A stretch of DNA of 64,000 nucleotides from Oscillospiraceae bacterium (GCA_015065805.1 SVPN01000006.1:1-64000), one strand, 5' to 3'. Counted from the stretch's first letter, positions 51,971 to 59,947 are shown. Numbers and translations: made by a program. The notes: generated by a model from the letters alone, not told the origin.

Positions 51971-52006
51971 AACAAGGGCCGCCGCTTAATCGCGACGGCC
52001 CTTGTT
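51971..52006. terminator. Hairpin at the end of the retron operon
   Basis: AACAAGGGCCG (51971-51981) and CGGCCCTTGTT (51996-52006) form an 11-bp stem. The T-runs are weak on both sides. It lies 41 bp past the reverse transcriptase stop. Confidence 0.6.
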
Positions 52007-52046
52007 CTTATTTAAAGCATTACGATCCTATTATACTAAATCCTCA

Positions 52047-53075
52047 TTAATTTTGATCAACCAAAAGAGTTTTTATCACATTGAAATACTCTTTCATTTC
52101 TTCATCTTTTGGATTAACAAACAGCGCAAAATTAATTTGCCCCAAAAGATGATTCAAATAATTCGCACGGCTTTCATTGATACGCTCTAAATGCGATTCT
52201 ACACCGAATTTTTTAATATAGTACACTTGCTGACGGATTTGCTTTCTTTTTTCTTTGGAAATTTGCATATGAGAGTTGACAACAATTCCTGTCACTTCTT
52301 GTCTTGCATTCCGCCTTGCAACCCGTGTTTTATCTGGGTTAATTACAAATCCTTCATCATACACCAATTTGCTTATATCTTTAATAACATGATGAGGGTT
52401 AAAATCTCCCGAGAAGGTCAAATCATCTGCATACCGAGTGTATCGTATTTTTCTCTGAGATGTATATTGACTAATTTTATTGTCTAATATACGCATTCTA
52501 AGATTGGAAAGATACGGACTTGTAGGCGCTCCTTGAGGCAAAACATTATTTAAGCAACATAGATATGCCAAAAAACAAGACAACTCATGAAAATATCCCA
52601 TATCTTCAAAAATTTTCGTAACATCTCTAACAGATATGGAAGAAAAAAATTCTTTTATATCCATTGTCAACACAATACTTTGTGCTCTATGGAACCTTGC
52701 ATTGTGTTTCAATGTGCGTCCTTTATAATATGCTTTAGCGTATTCGCTAATCGGGCATTTTTCAAGTATATTTTCAAGAATCCAAGATTGAACAAATTTC
52801 AAATCCGGTAATGGTTCGTCAATCTCACGTTTCTTGCCATTACTCTTCGGAATAGTAAAGTGCCTGTAAAAACGATCTGCAGCATATGCCATATTACATA
52901 CATATTGGTGTTCCATCCCAATAAGAAGCGAAAAATGCTCGGGGGAAGAAATTATCGGCAAATCATTGTCGAACAAATTTTTCGAATAGGCGATATACTT
53001 TTGGATATATACAGAATCTTTATGCCGTGCTTTACATTCTTTTTTTATATTTTTCTCAACAACTTCCCATTTCAT
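52047..53075 (-). CDS. ret: Retron reverse transcriptase
   Basis: The protein has 342 residues. RT motifs are in order: the retron NAXXH motif as NARFH (125-129), first catalytic Asp in TMDIKEFF (Asp139), PQGAPTSP (180-187), YADD (215-218) and the retron VTG motif in QEVTGIVVN (261-263). It would prime on a 2'-OH in the msr part of the adjacent ncRNA and copy the msd. There is no maturase or endonuclease domain, so it is not a group II intron enzyme. SD GGAGGGGGG overlaps the end of the ncRNA. It is the last gene of a four-component AT-rich operon. Confidence 0.93.
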   Translation of the reverse strand: MKWEVVEKNIKKECKARHKDSVYIQKYIAYSKNLFDNDLPIISSPEHFSLLIGMEHQYVCNMAYAADRFYRHFTIPKSNGKKREIDEPLPDLKFVQSWILENILEKCPISEYAKAYYKGRTLKHNARFHRAQSIVLTMDIKEFFSSISVRDVTKIFEDMGYFHELSCFLAYLCCLNNVLPQGAPTSPYLSNLRMRILDNKISQYTSQRKIRYTRYADDLTFSGDFNPHHVIKDISKLVYDEGFVINPDKTRVARRNARQEVTGIVVNSHMQISKEKRKQIRQQVYYIKKFGVESHLERINESRANYLNHLLGQINFALFVNPKDEEMKEYFNVIKTLLVDQN

Positions 53076-53093
53076 ATAATCCCCCCTCCATCT

Positions 53094-53333
53094 GATATAA
53101 CACCTTGCAGACTACATCACTAAAGATTTCTTCATGCATCGCATTTGTGATCGCTCACAAATGCGATGCATGCGCGAGCAACACGTTGCGAAGCTGCGTC
53201 TACTTTTAGCCTTTTGGTTCCACCAAAAGATAAAAGTAGACGCAAGGCTTGAAAGGCAGTTCTTAAATGATTGACGACTCGCCAATCTGTATTCATAGAA
53301 TACGTTCTGATGTAGTCTGCAAGATGTTATATC
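53094..53333 (-). ncRNA. Retron msr-msd ncRNA
   Basis: The RNA lies between the winged-helix gene and the RT. The a1 repeat (53333-53308) and a2 repeat (53119-53094) are 26-nt complements with 25 Watson-Crick pairs and one G-U. Just after a1 are two small hairpins (GTATTC-TAT-GAATAC, and GATTG...CAATC), the expected msr. Then come a long msd-like hairpin (53195-53244: 13-bp stem GCGTCTACTTTTA plus an inner 7-bp stem), a GCAAC-GT-GTTGC hairpin, and a perfect 18-bp hairpin with a GCGA loop (53133-53172). The a1 repeat overlaps the stop codon of the upstream gene. The branch G cannot be fixed from sequence, but a G follows a1 directly. Confidence 0.88.
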
Positions 53334-53632
53334 TTTCTTTTTTTGGGTAATATTATTTCACTTGAAGAAATCGGTTCCTTATACAAGTGTTCCTGCGGTA
53401 ATATCCATCTGTCCTTCTTTCTAGGCATAACTTTTGAAATGTTTTCTTCTAAGAGATGCAACCCTTGTGCTGTCAAATTAATCTCCGAATCTAACACCAC
53501 AACATTACCTTTTTCTTGCTGCTCTTGAATTAACATTGCAATTTGAGAAAGCGACAACCCTCTATTTCGCAATAAAGAAATTCTGCCGCCGGATCCAATT
53601 ATTTTTAATAATAAAAGCTCATTAGAGAGCAT
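53327..53632 (-). CDS. Small winged-helix-like retron accessory protein
   Basis: This 101-residue protein begins MLSNELLLLKIIGSGGRISLL, then RGLSLSQIAMLIQEQQEKGNVVV and LTAQGLHLLEENI, a pattern like a winged HTH (helices, recognition helix, wing, then LT.xG at the third helix). The ATG at 53632 has GAGGTG six nt upstream; a GTG at 53641 overlapping the previous stop is an alternative. The C-terminus is Lys/Arg-rich, and its stop codon lies in a1 of the ncRNA. It probably partners the PRTase-like protein. Confidence 0.7.
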   Translation of the reverse strand: MLSNELLLLKIIGSGGRISLLRNRGLSLSQIAMLIQEQQEKGNVVVLDSEINLTAQGLHLLEENISKVMPRKKDRWILPQEHLYKEPISSSEIILPKKRKI

Positions 53633-53637
53633 CCTAA

Positions 53638-54498
53638 TCACCTCGGAAATGGTGCATATTTATTTTTGCCTTTGTTTTGAAACCAGTAGATTGGAAAAGT
53701 ATTGTTAGGTGTTCTCATCATTTTCACAAGCGCCTCAGAAGCTCCATATCCAAACTGAAAGTCATCGCTCACGCCTATTTTCTTTTCTATACGTCGCATT
53801 ATTTCTGCTTGTTCTTCGCTACCATTTGAAGTGATTCCTTTATCACGACCAACACCGGTATACATCTGGTATCCTTTGCTTTTTAAACTTTCAATTCCAA
53901 AGTTCATGCCTACCAAAGAAAGTATAACCATCTCATCTTTGGTTATTTGGCGATCCAAGAAATACTGTGTAGCTCTTTCAACAGTTTCTCCTGTTCCTAT
54001 AAAGTCATCAATCAAACATAATGTGCAATCAGTTTTCACTGATTCAAGATTAACTTTACTAGGCGAATCAGTGTACTCTATCGAAAATTCAGGATATTTG
54101 CTTCTTATTGCATTTAAATGTGCTTTTACCATATACAATAAAAAAACAGAACTTTTGGTCTTTCCGAAGTCCTCCTCCGGAAGCAATGGACACAAATAAA
54201 TCTTTTTTCCTCTTGGAAATTCATATGATTGAATAAAGGCGTTGAAAACACTTGAAAAAAGTCTACTATATTCACTTTCTTGTATCCACAAAAAATTTTC
54301 TGTTAGTTCAATTATCAATTCGCCCTGTTCTTTATCTAGCTCGGCTATCATTTTGCAAAACTTATCAAATACGTTGTCATCAAAAGAATCTTGTATGGGC
54401 CACTTCTTTCGTATAAACAATTCCCGTATGCGTGCCATATCGCGTATAGATAAATCTGGAGACCTCTGATTTTTACCCTTAAGATACAAAACAGCCAT
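53638..54498 (-). CDS. Phosphoribosyltransferase-like retron effector
   Basis: The protein has 286 residues. The segment TLCLIDDFIGTGETV (159-173) fits the PRPP-binding loop of type I phosphoribosyltransferases, and residues about 100-150 give the preceding beta-alpha elements. No free-standing nucleobase enzyme signature is seen. PRTase-plus-winged-helix cargo is, as I recall, the retron class called type III. The start is either ATG at 54498, which touches the SD, or TTG at 54489, which has GGAG 9 nt upstream. It is first in the retron operon, with a clear promoter. Confidence 0.75.
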   Translation of the reverse strand: MAVLYLKGKNQRSPDLSIRDMARIRELFIRKKWPIQDSFDDNVFDKFCKMIAELDKEQGELIIELTENFLWIQESEYSRLFSSVFNAFIQSYEFPRGKKIYLCPLLPEEDFGKTKSSVFLLYMVKAHLNAIRSKYPEFSIEYTDSPSKVNLESVKTDCTLCLIDDFIGTGETVERATQYFLDRQITKDEMVILSLVGMNFGIESLKSKGYQMYTGVGRDKGITSNGSEEQAEIMRRIEKKIGVSDDFQFGYGASEALVKMMRTPNNTFPIYWFQNKGKNKYAPFPR

Positions 54499-54518
54499 CT
54501 CCTTGTTGTGTTTTCATC

Positions 54519-54547
54519 ATTATAACACTTATCAACAAGTTTCGCAA
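54519..54547 (-). promoter_or_regulatory. Promoter of the retron operon
   Basis: TTGCGA (54547-54542) and TATAAT (54524-54519) have a 17-bp spacer on the minus strand. The RNA would cover the effector, winged-helix, msr-msd and RT. Confidence 0.75.
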
Positions 54548-54608
54548 CGATTTTTACTTCAATTAATGTTTTCGCCACACTCCAATAATCTTTTTTATAA
54601 ATCTATTC

Positions 54609-55160
54609 TCACCCTTTTCTTCGTTTCTGCCGTTTGAATTCCTTCATCAGTCCCACATACACCTCATTCTTATTCGTGGCGATCATCTCAACCGATGCCA
54701 ACCAGGCGATCCAGTCGGCTTTGACGCACAGCATCACATGACCGACGACGGTGCCGCGGATGCGTTTGTCGCGCACGAGTTTGGTGATGACTTTCGCTTC
54801 ACTTCCGCACAGCTTTGCCGCCGTGACGGCGGGCAGAGCATCGGGCAGCTCTGCCCACCGTGCGGTCAACCACAAGCGGAACGCTTCGGCGGTGGCGGCA
54901 TCCGCGTTGATCGGCGGGCGATACGGTTTCGGTCGCTCGTTCTTATGACTGCTGAACTGTCCCGTCAGAGCGGCAATCAGCACGGCATCCGTCTCCATCC
55001 GCACCTTGAACGCTTCGGCATCCTCAACACGCACGCGGTATTTGTGCGTGGTGCCGCCCGTGTTTTCGTGCGGGATCAGATTGTGATCCATCAGATATTT
55101 CATCTTTCGCGTGGAGATGTGCAGGTATTGCCTGAGCTGACTGCCGCTCATATATTCCAT
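54609..55160 (-). CDS. HTH protein next to the integrase
   Basis: This 183-residue protein has an N-terminal MerR/excisionase-like HTH (MSGSQLRQYLHISTRKMKYLMDHNLIPHENTGGTTHKYR). The rest carries a Trp-rich segment (RLWLTARWAELPDALPAVTAAKLCG). It starts 15 bp after the integrase stop, with SD AAGGGG. It may control excision or be a directionality factor, which is inference from position. Its base composition matches the mobilization genes, not the AT-rich retron. Confidence 0.65.
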   Translation of the reverse strand: MEYMSGSQLRQYLHISTRKMKYLMDHNLIPHENTGGTTHKYRVRVEDAEAFKVRMETDAVLIAALTGQFSSHKNERPKPYRPPINADAATAEAFRLWLTARWAELPDALPAVTAAKLCGSEAKVITKLVRDKRIRGTVVGHVMLCVKADWIAWLASVEMIATNKNEVYVGLMKEFKRQKRRKG

Positions 55161-55175
55161 GCCGCTACCCCTTTC

Positions 55176-56369
55176 TTACTTTCCCGCCAGTACATTGCCG
55201 ATGATATCGGCGCTGATCTGTTTGCCCTCTTTGTCAAGGTGCGCGTAGATATTCGCCGTGGTAGCGATGTCGGAGTGCCCGAGGAACCTCGACACCAGAA
55301 TCAGCGGCACACCCTCGGCGATGAGGAGACTTGCGAAGGTGTGGCGCAGATCGTGATAGCGAATCTTGCGCAGTCCGTATTTCTTGAGCACCCGATCGTA
55401 GCGGTTTGTCACATAAGACGGCTTTACCAGCCGCCCGAGCTGATCGGTGCAAACATAATCGTCAAAGGTACGGTCGTAACTGCCGCGGAACAGCTGGCGG
55501 TACATTTCCTGCTTTTCCTTATGCTCTTTGAGCATTGCCAGGATCGGTTTCGGGATCACGAGCGTACGGCGGCTGGAACTGTTCTTCATCTCCTCAACAG
55601 GCTTCGCGATCCCTTTGCCGTTTTTATCTTTGGAATCGATCACCTTTGTGTCGATCAGCACCGTGCCTTCCGCCCAGTTGATGCGCGACCACCGTATACC
55701 GAGCGCTTCGCTTCGACGCACGCCGAGTCCGCCCGCGAGCATGATCGCGGGGTAGATCGTTTCCTCGCGCGTGACATCCAGCAGGAGGATCAGTTCCTCT
55801 TTGGTGTAGCAATCGGCGGTGTATTTTTGTTTCTTAGGACGGTCGATGCGATCAAACGGATTGACATCGATGCGTTCCGTTTTCACCGCCTGCTTGAATG
55901 CGCTGTGCAACAGTGTGTGATAGTGAAGCACCGTGTTCTCACCGCACCCGAGCGAGTAGAGGAACTCATAGAATTCCTCAATATCCTTCGGTCGCAGGTT
56001 GCTGACTGTCAGCGATGGGTGTTTGGTGAAGTGTTGTTTGATGCGACCGTGAACGAGCGTGCCGTAACTGCGCACGGTGCTTTCCTGCAATGTTTTCTCC
56101 ACGCGCGTGAGGTGCGCACAGAGGAAGGTGTAGATCGGGATGTCGGCATCGGGTCGGTCGCCACGCAGAAGCCGCTCGTTGTACTCATCCTCGAACCGCG
56201 CGACCGTTTCGCGGAACGCTTTATTCGCCGCCGCTTTGCCGACGGTATCGGGCAGTCCCAGTGCGCGCCACACCGCTTTGGATTTTCCGTCCTCACGGAT
56301 GTTGATCACGGCATACAGTCTGCCGCTTTTTGCCTGCATACTCGCGGCAAGGGTTTGTCTTTTCGCCAT
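55176..56369 (-). CDS. int: Tyrosine-recombinase integrase
   Basis: The protein has 397 residues. It has an N-terminal arm-binding domain (about 20-60), an SAM-like core-binding domain, and a C-terminal catalytic domain with the R-H-R-Y residues: GVRRSEALGIRW (Arg), YHDLRHTFASL (His-x-x-Arg), LGHSDIATTANIYAHL (His and the catalytic Tyr). It would integrate the element at a tRNA 3' end such as tRNA-Ser. The ATG at 56369 has AGGAG 10 nt upstream. It is followed by the HTH gene and preceded by a second HTH gene. Confidence 0.95.
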   Translation of the reverse strand: MAKRQTLAASMQAKSGRLYAVINIREDGKSKAVWRALGLPDTVGKAAANKAFRETVARFEDEYNERLLRGDRPDADIPIYTFLCAHLTRVEKTLQESTVRSYGTLVHGRIKQHFTKHPSLTVSNLRPKDIEEFYEFLYSLGCGENTVLHYHTLLHSAFKQAVKTERIDVNPFDRIDRPKKQKYTADCYTKEELILLLDVTREETIYPAIMLAGGLGVRRSEALGIRWSRINWAEGTVLIDTKVIDSKDKNGKGIAKPVEEMKNSSSRRTLVIPKPILAMLKEHKEKQEMYRQLFRGSYDRTFDDYVCTDQLGRLVKPSYVTNRYDRVLKKYGLRKIRYHDLRHTFASLLIAEGVPLILVSRFLGHSDIATTANIYAHLDKEGKQISADIIGNVLAGK

Positions 56370-56374
56370 AATTT

Positions 56375-56677
56375 TCACGCTCCTTTTTGATTGGCAACAC
56401 GAACACTACCATAACTCTTGTCACAAGTCCAGATAATGTTTCGCGGATAAAAATGTTCGTTTGGGTACACATTTGCACCGCCGCTTTTTTGTAAGAATGT
56501 AATAAGCAATGACTTCGCCACACGCTGTTCCCTGCCGACTTTCACGGCGGGGATTTCGTTTTCTTTGATCAGCTTGTACACCGTCTTGGTGCTGACGCGC
56601 AGAATCTCTGCCACCTCTTTGACGGTGAGCGCATCGGGATAGATGCGCAGGTCTTTTTGCAGTTGTCGTTTTGTCAT
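56375..56677 (-). CDS. xis: Excisionase-like HTH protein
   Basis: The protein has 100 residues. Residues about 17-50 (LTVKEVAEILRVSTKTVYKLIKENEIPAVKVGRE) are a classical excisionase/MerR-type HTH. It sits 5 bp before the integrase gene in the same operon. The C-terminus beyond residue 65 is unlike standard Xis proteins. Confidence 0.82.
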   Translation of the reverse strand: MTKRQLQKDLRIYPDALTVKEVAEILRVSTKTVYKLIKENEIPAVKVGREQRVAKSLLITFLQKSGGANVYPNEHFYPRNIIWTCDKSYGSVRVANQKGA

Positions 56678-56692
56678 TCGATCATCATCCTT

Positions 56693-57808
56693 TCACATTA
56701 TCGACATCGACCAGCCGAAGCCTTCGTCCATGTCTTCATCTTCGTCCCCGTCATCGACGGGCATGTCTTCTGCGGGCGTCTGATGCATCATCAACCCTGC
56801 GGCAACACCGATTGCTGTTCCGATCGCGGCGGCGGTGTCCTTTGCTTCCTGACGCTTCTTCTGTTCCTCGGGATCGTCGGTGTTACCCTGCATCGCGCCT
56901 GCCGCCGCACCGATGGCACCGACACCGATCACACCGACATCGACACTCGACTCCGCTTCAATCGGTTCTTCTTGTTTCACTTCCGTATACACGCCGCGCG
57001 TGTCTTCCCAACCCGTGGTGCGCGCATCGTCACCGATGCCGCGGCGGATATCAAACTCCGCATCCATATTGGCTTTTTCATATTTCGCATCGTGCAGACG
57101 GATGTCGCGGCACTTGTAACCGCTCGGGCAGGTGTAGGTAATATATTTGCGCTCGGGTGTCCAGGTGACCTTGTACCCGCGCTTTTTCATGCGACGGATA
57201 AATTCTTCGCGCGTACCACTGTGCGCCATCGCATCGTCGATTGCCGCCATCAGTCGGAACTTCCAGCTCTCACCTTTCGCGGCGGCTCGGTATTCGCGTG
57301 ATGACATCTTCTCACCGCCGCCCTGATAGGTCTTGAGTGTTGACAGTCCGTGTGCTTTGCACACCTCATCGTTGAGCGCGCGCAATTCATACAGCGTGTT
57401 CGGCCCTTGCCGCAACTTGTATCCGCTCTCGAACGCGACCGAGTTGATCACAAAATGATTGTGCCAATGTCCCGTGTCGCAGTGTGTGGCAACCATCACT
57501 TCGTGACCGGGCCATGCTTTCGCGGCGAACTCCAACCCGATCGCATGCACCTGCGCGGGCGAGACATCTTCCTGCGGGGAGAACGATTGCACGTACTGAT
57601 AATAATTCATGCCGTCCGTCTTGCGATGCACCGTCTTGGTCGCCACGAATTCTGCGAATGCATTTTCACCGTCACAGTGCACACCGCCGATCAGTCGCCG
57701 CTCGCTCTCGCTGTCGTAGACCTTCTGCTCCTGCAGGCAGTAATCGATCACGCGTTTCATCGCGCCGAGGTGTTGCGAGTGCTCGGGGATGTATGTCAGC
57801 GTCGCCAT
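56693..57808 (-). CDS. mobA: MOBP-type relaxase (MobA/MobL-like)
   Basis: The protein has 371 residues. The N-terminal relaxase has the histidine triad in HCDTGHWHNHFVINS (about 108-122), preceded by the catalytic Tyr region (YQYVQSF). The C-terminal part is low complexity with a Gly/Ala-rich hydrophobic stretch and an acidic end. The start overlaps the mobC stop (ATGA). It nicks oriT and leads the strand into a recipient using a helper conjugation system. No conjugation (T4SS) genes are seen in the window. Confidence 0.88.
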   Translation of the reverse strand: MATLTYIPEHSQHLGAMKRVIDYCLQEQKVYDSESERRLIGGVHCDGENAFAEFVATKTVHRKTDGMNYYQYVQSFSPQEDVSPAQVHAIGLEFAAKAWPGHEVMVATHCDTGHWHNHFVINSVAFESGYKLRQGPNTLYELRALNDEVCKAHGLSTLKTYQGGGEKMSSREYRAAAKGESWKFRLMAAIDDAMAHSGTREEFIRRMKKRGYKVTWTPERKYITYTCPSGYKCRDIRLHDAKYEKANMDAEFDIRRGIGDDARTTGWEDTRGVYTEVKQEEPIEAESSVDVGVIGVGAIGAAAGAMQGNTDDPEEQKKRQEAKDTAAAIGTAIGVAAGLMMHQTPAEDMPVDDGDEDEDMDEGFGWSMSIM

Positions 57809-58122
57809 CAGCGTTTCCCCGCGATCTGCATCAGTGCATCGTAGAGATCACGTTGCGCTTGCACCACATCATGCAGATCGATCACGTTGACACCGCTGTT
57901 CGCTTTGGCGGCAAGCTGATTGATGTTGTTGCCGATGCGCTTGAGTTCAATCAGCAACGGTTTGAGATTTTCCGACACGCGGATCTCGGTTTTGATCGAG
58001 AGCGCCACAAGATAATCGGTGACGCTCATCTTTGCCGTCGCGGCACATTTTTGAATGTGTTCTTTTTCTTTGGCGGTCAGGCGAACGGTCAATGTCTGAT
58101 CGCGCCGTCTTTGTTTGCTCAT
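57808..58122 (-). CDS. mobC: Relaxosome protein MobC
   Basis: This 104-residue protein runs from the ATG at 58122 (AAGGA upstream). Start TLTVRLTAKEKEHIQKCAATAKMSVTDYLVAL is an RHH-like DNA-binding part, and KRIGNNINQLAAKAN is the MobC signature. It is translationally coupled to the relaxase gene. Confidence 0.9.
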   Translation of the reverse strand: MSKQRRRDQTLTVRLTAKEKEHIQKCAATAKMSVTDYLVALSIKTEIRVSENLKPLLIELKRIGNNINQLAAKANSGVNVIDLHDVVQAQRDLYDALMQIAGKR

Positions 58123-58148
58123 AGTATCCTTCCTTTCCGATAAAGCGC

Positions 58149-58183
58149 GGCACACCCGCTCCGAAGAACGGGTGTGCCTTTTT
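58149..58183 (+). terminator. Rightward terminator-like hairpin near mobC
   Basis: GGCACACCCG (58149-58158) pairs with CGGGTGTGCC (58169-58178), followed by TTTTTG on the plus strand. No rightward gene ends here, so an antisense RNA or a role in transfer is possible. Confidence 0.45.
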
Positions 58184-58294
58184 GTGGATATGTGGTTTTT
58201 AAGTGGGTTCGGGCTACCGCCCGATGACGTCAGTGTGCGGACAGCCGCACGCTCTGCTTGCCCCTGACAAACGTCAGGGAAATACCGCGGATAT

Positions 58295-58843
58295 TCACGC
58301 GATTAACGGCTTTAGTTTTGCGAGTGCGCGCCGCTTGCGATAGTTCACGGTTGTTTGCGACAACCCCTGAAGTCCCGCATATTCACGTTCGGTCAACGGC
58401 TCATCTCTCAAATATAACTGCGCGATCATATCTTGTTCCGCAGGTGACAGGAGGGAAACTGAGTGCCGCATCGCTTCGAGCGTTTCTTGTTCCTCATATT
58501 CGATCTCAATGTTGACTGCCTCGTCTGCGATACATTCAACAAACATCAGATCCTCAATTTGACTGTCAAGGGAGATGACAGTCCTGCCGCTTTCTTGATT
58601 ACGCCGCTCTCTGTATGCCAGCGCTTTCTGTTCGCGATTGTACCGACGGAACAATTCTTCGTCCACTTCGATTGCAATCGTATTGCCGTGATCATCCTTG
58701 TATCGAAAGAAGTGTTTGCCCCGTCCTTCTTCGCTGTTCAGATACTTGTATGCCGCTTTGCCTTGTAATGCTGTAAATGCTGTCTTACAGTCGGTTGAAA
58801 GTAACACACCGTTCGCGTCTTTGATATAATAGATTGTTTGCAT
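58295..58843 (-). CDS. Mobile-element sigma-like factor
   Basis: This 182-residue protein has a C-terminal sigma-70 region 4-type HTH (LLSPAEQDMIAQLYLRDEPLTEREYAGLQGLSQTTVNYRKRRALAKL). The N-terminal part (YYIKDANGVLLSTDCKTAFTALQG) is element-specific and not region 2. Such small sigma-like proteins occur on many Clostridia conjugative elements. It is upstream of mobC and likely drives element genes. SD AAGGAG is 8 nt before the ATG. Confidence 0.82.
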   Translation of the reverse strand: MQTIYYIKDANGVLLSTDCKTAFTALQGKAAYKYLNSEEGRGKHFFRYKDDHGNTIAIEVDEELFRRYNREQKALAYRERRNQESGRTVISLDSQIEDLMFVECIADEAVNIEIEYEEQETLEAMRHSVSLLSPAEQDMIAQLYLRDEPLTEREYAGLQGLSQTTVNYRKRRALAKLKPLIA

Positions 58844-58890
58844 TGTGGAATCACTCCTTCTTGTTTGTTTTGAATTTTATTAACAGAGAA

Positions 58891-58960
58891 AAAGAAAAGC
58901 CGGACAGCAGAGCGAAGTCTAGGCGCATTTCTGCGTCTACTTCATCTCGCTGTCCGGCCA
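58891..58960 (-). promoter_or_regulatory. Long hairpin/attenuator before the sigma-like gene
   Basis: GCCGGACAGC (58899-58908) pairs with GCTGTCCGGC (58949-58958), with an inner pairing TAGGCGCA/TGCGTCTA. On the minus strand it is followed by TTTTCTTTTTC, so it would work as a terminator in the leader of the sigma-like gene. It could be regulated. Confidence 0.7.
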
Positions 58961-59023
58961 TTTGGTGGACAAATCAGGGAATCTCTAATATCACGTTGTA
59001 CGGTGCCTGTTACTTGCTTATTC

Positions 59024-59276
59024 CTATCTGTCTTCTTTCTGTAATATATTTTTAAGTTGGGTACTTATGGGGGTGACAGATTGTCGAGGGGGCTGCTGAC
59101 ACCGTTTGGGCGCACTTTCCCCTTGGTATGCGGATACATCATTTTTCCAATCGTATATATCTGTTCTTTCTCTGTTAATATATAATCTTAAGTTGGGTAC
59201 TTATTTGGGGTAACAATGTGATAGGGGGCTACTTGCACCATTTGGGCGCACTTCTCCCTTGGTGTGTGGATAATCG
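59024..59276 (-). repeat. Two tandem repeats with nic-site-like cores (candidate oriT)
   Basis: About 120-bp direct repeats begin near 59024 and 59156, with corresponding points 136 bp apart. Each holds AAGTTGGGTACTTAT, a G-rich stretch and GGGCGCACTT...CCCTTGGT. On the minus strand that core reads AAGTGCGCCC, matching the nic region shape of RSF1010/pIP501-type oriTs. The nic core pairs better with MOBQ than MOBP relaxases, an open point. They lie upstream of the sigma and mob genes. Confidence 0.55.
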
Positions 59277-59318
59277 TTTCAAAAATATTCGTTGTAAATA
59301 AAAATTGCGTTGTAAAAT

Positions 59319-59426
59319 TTAATCATGTTCTGCCGTTTTCAGCCGCGCTGTCGCGCCTTGTTCGGCTTTTTCCTCGGCAAGGATCTCCTTTACTTCTGCA
59401 AAGCGTAAACGCCCCGCACAGGGCAT
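59319..59426 (-). CDS. Possible 35-residue protein or gene remnant
   Basis: MPCAGRLRFAEVKEILAEEK starts an amphipathic, Glu/Ala-rich sequence that looks protein-like, but there is no SD before the ATG and a stop a few codons upstream of any in-frame extension. It may be the C-terminal scrap of a lost gene. Confidence 0.25.
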   Translation of the reverse strand: MPCAGRLRFAEVKEILAEEKAEQGATARLKTAEHD

Positions 59427-59429
59427 TGT

Positions 59430-59918
59430 CGCGCGAGCAACACCGCATGTGGGTTCCAATCGCTTGCATACAGTCTACCACCCGACTCCAATCGCCGGCG
59501 TAGTAGATATTTCAGATGCCGCTGATCTCGCAACACGTGCGCAACAAGAACGCACCGAGCATCATATACCTCACACATACAGCGTGCTGTATGCATGCCA
59601 TATCCCGCCTCCACGACGAGCCGTATTAAACGGAAGTATCATTAGTGCCTCATTGGGGTCGTTGCCAATCGAGGGTTGTTGTTTGTCCCCGACTCGGCGC
59701 GTGGTCAATCGCTCGCTCTTAAAAGAGGTCATGGCGCCCACGTCCGACAGCTCTCCCGCTGAGTGTATGTCCTCGGCATCCGTACCAATATGAAATTGTC
59801 AAGGTTCACGGGTGCTACCGCACCCCTTCACTTCCCTTATGTGAGAAGGATTAAGCATTTGAACGAAAAGCGCATAAAAATTTTATTTATGTTTTGCTTT
59901 TATGCTCTTTGATATTTT
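59430..59918 (-). ncRNA. Candidate structured non-coding RNA
   Basis: About 490 bp lack a supported ORF, although GC-rich with many short complementary segments (for example GGGTGC/GCACCC near 59810-59825, ACAGC..GCTGT near 59580-59590). A consensus promoter points into it from the right. Large structured RNAs such as ROOL or GOLLD occur on mobile elements of Firmicutes, so that is a possibility. I cannot assign a class. Confidence 0.35.
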
Positions 59919-59947
59919 ACCATATCACACATGTCGAACTTTGTCAA
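59919..59947 (-). promoter_or_regulatory. Promoter directed into the gene-free region
   Basis: TTGACA (59947-59942) and TATGGT (59924-59919) have a 17-bp spacer on the minus strand, right behind the terminator of the previous gene. An internal TTGACA-like element lies near 59800. Confidence 0.6.

Noticed and set aside
52047..53075. Group II intron maturase or diversity-generating RT
   Set aside because: No maturase or endonuclease domain and no template/variable repeat pair; NAXXH and VTG motifs plus the ncRNA fit a retron.
53133..53244. Palindromes as a CRISPR array or transposon end
   Set aside because: They are two different hairpins within the retron RNA, not repeated units with spacers.
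59449..59793. Plus-strand reading frame of 114 codons in the gene-free element region
   Set aside because: No SD, no recognisable motif and His/Arg/Ser-rich composition of a chance frame.
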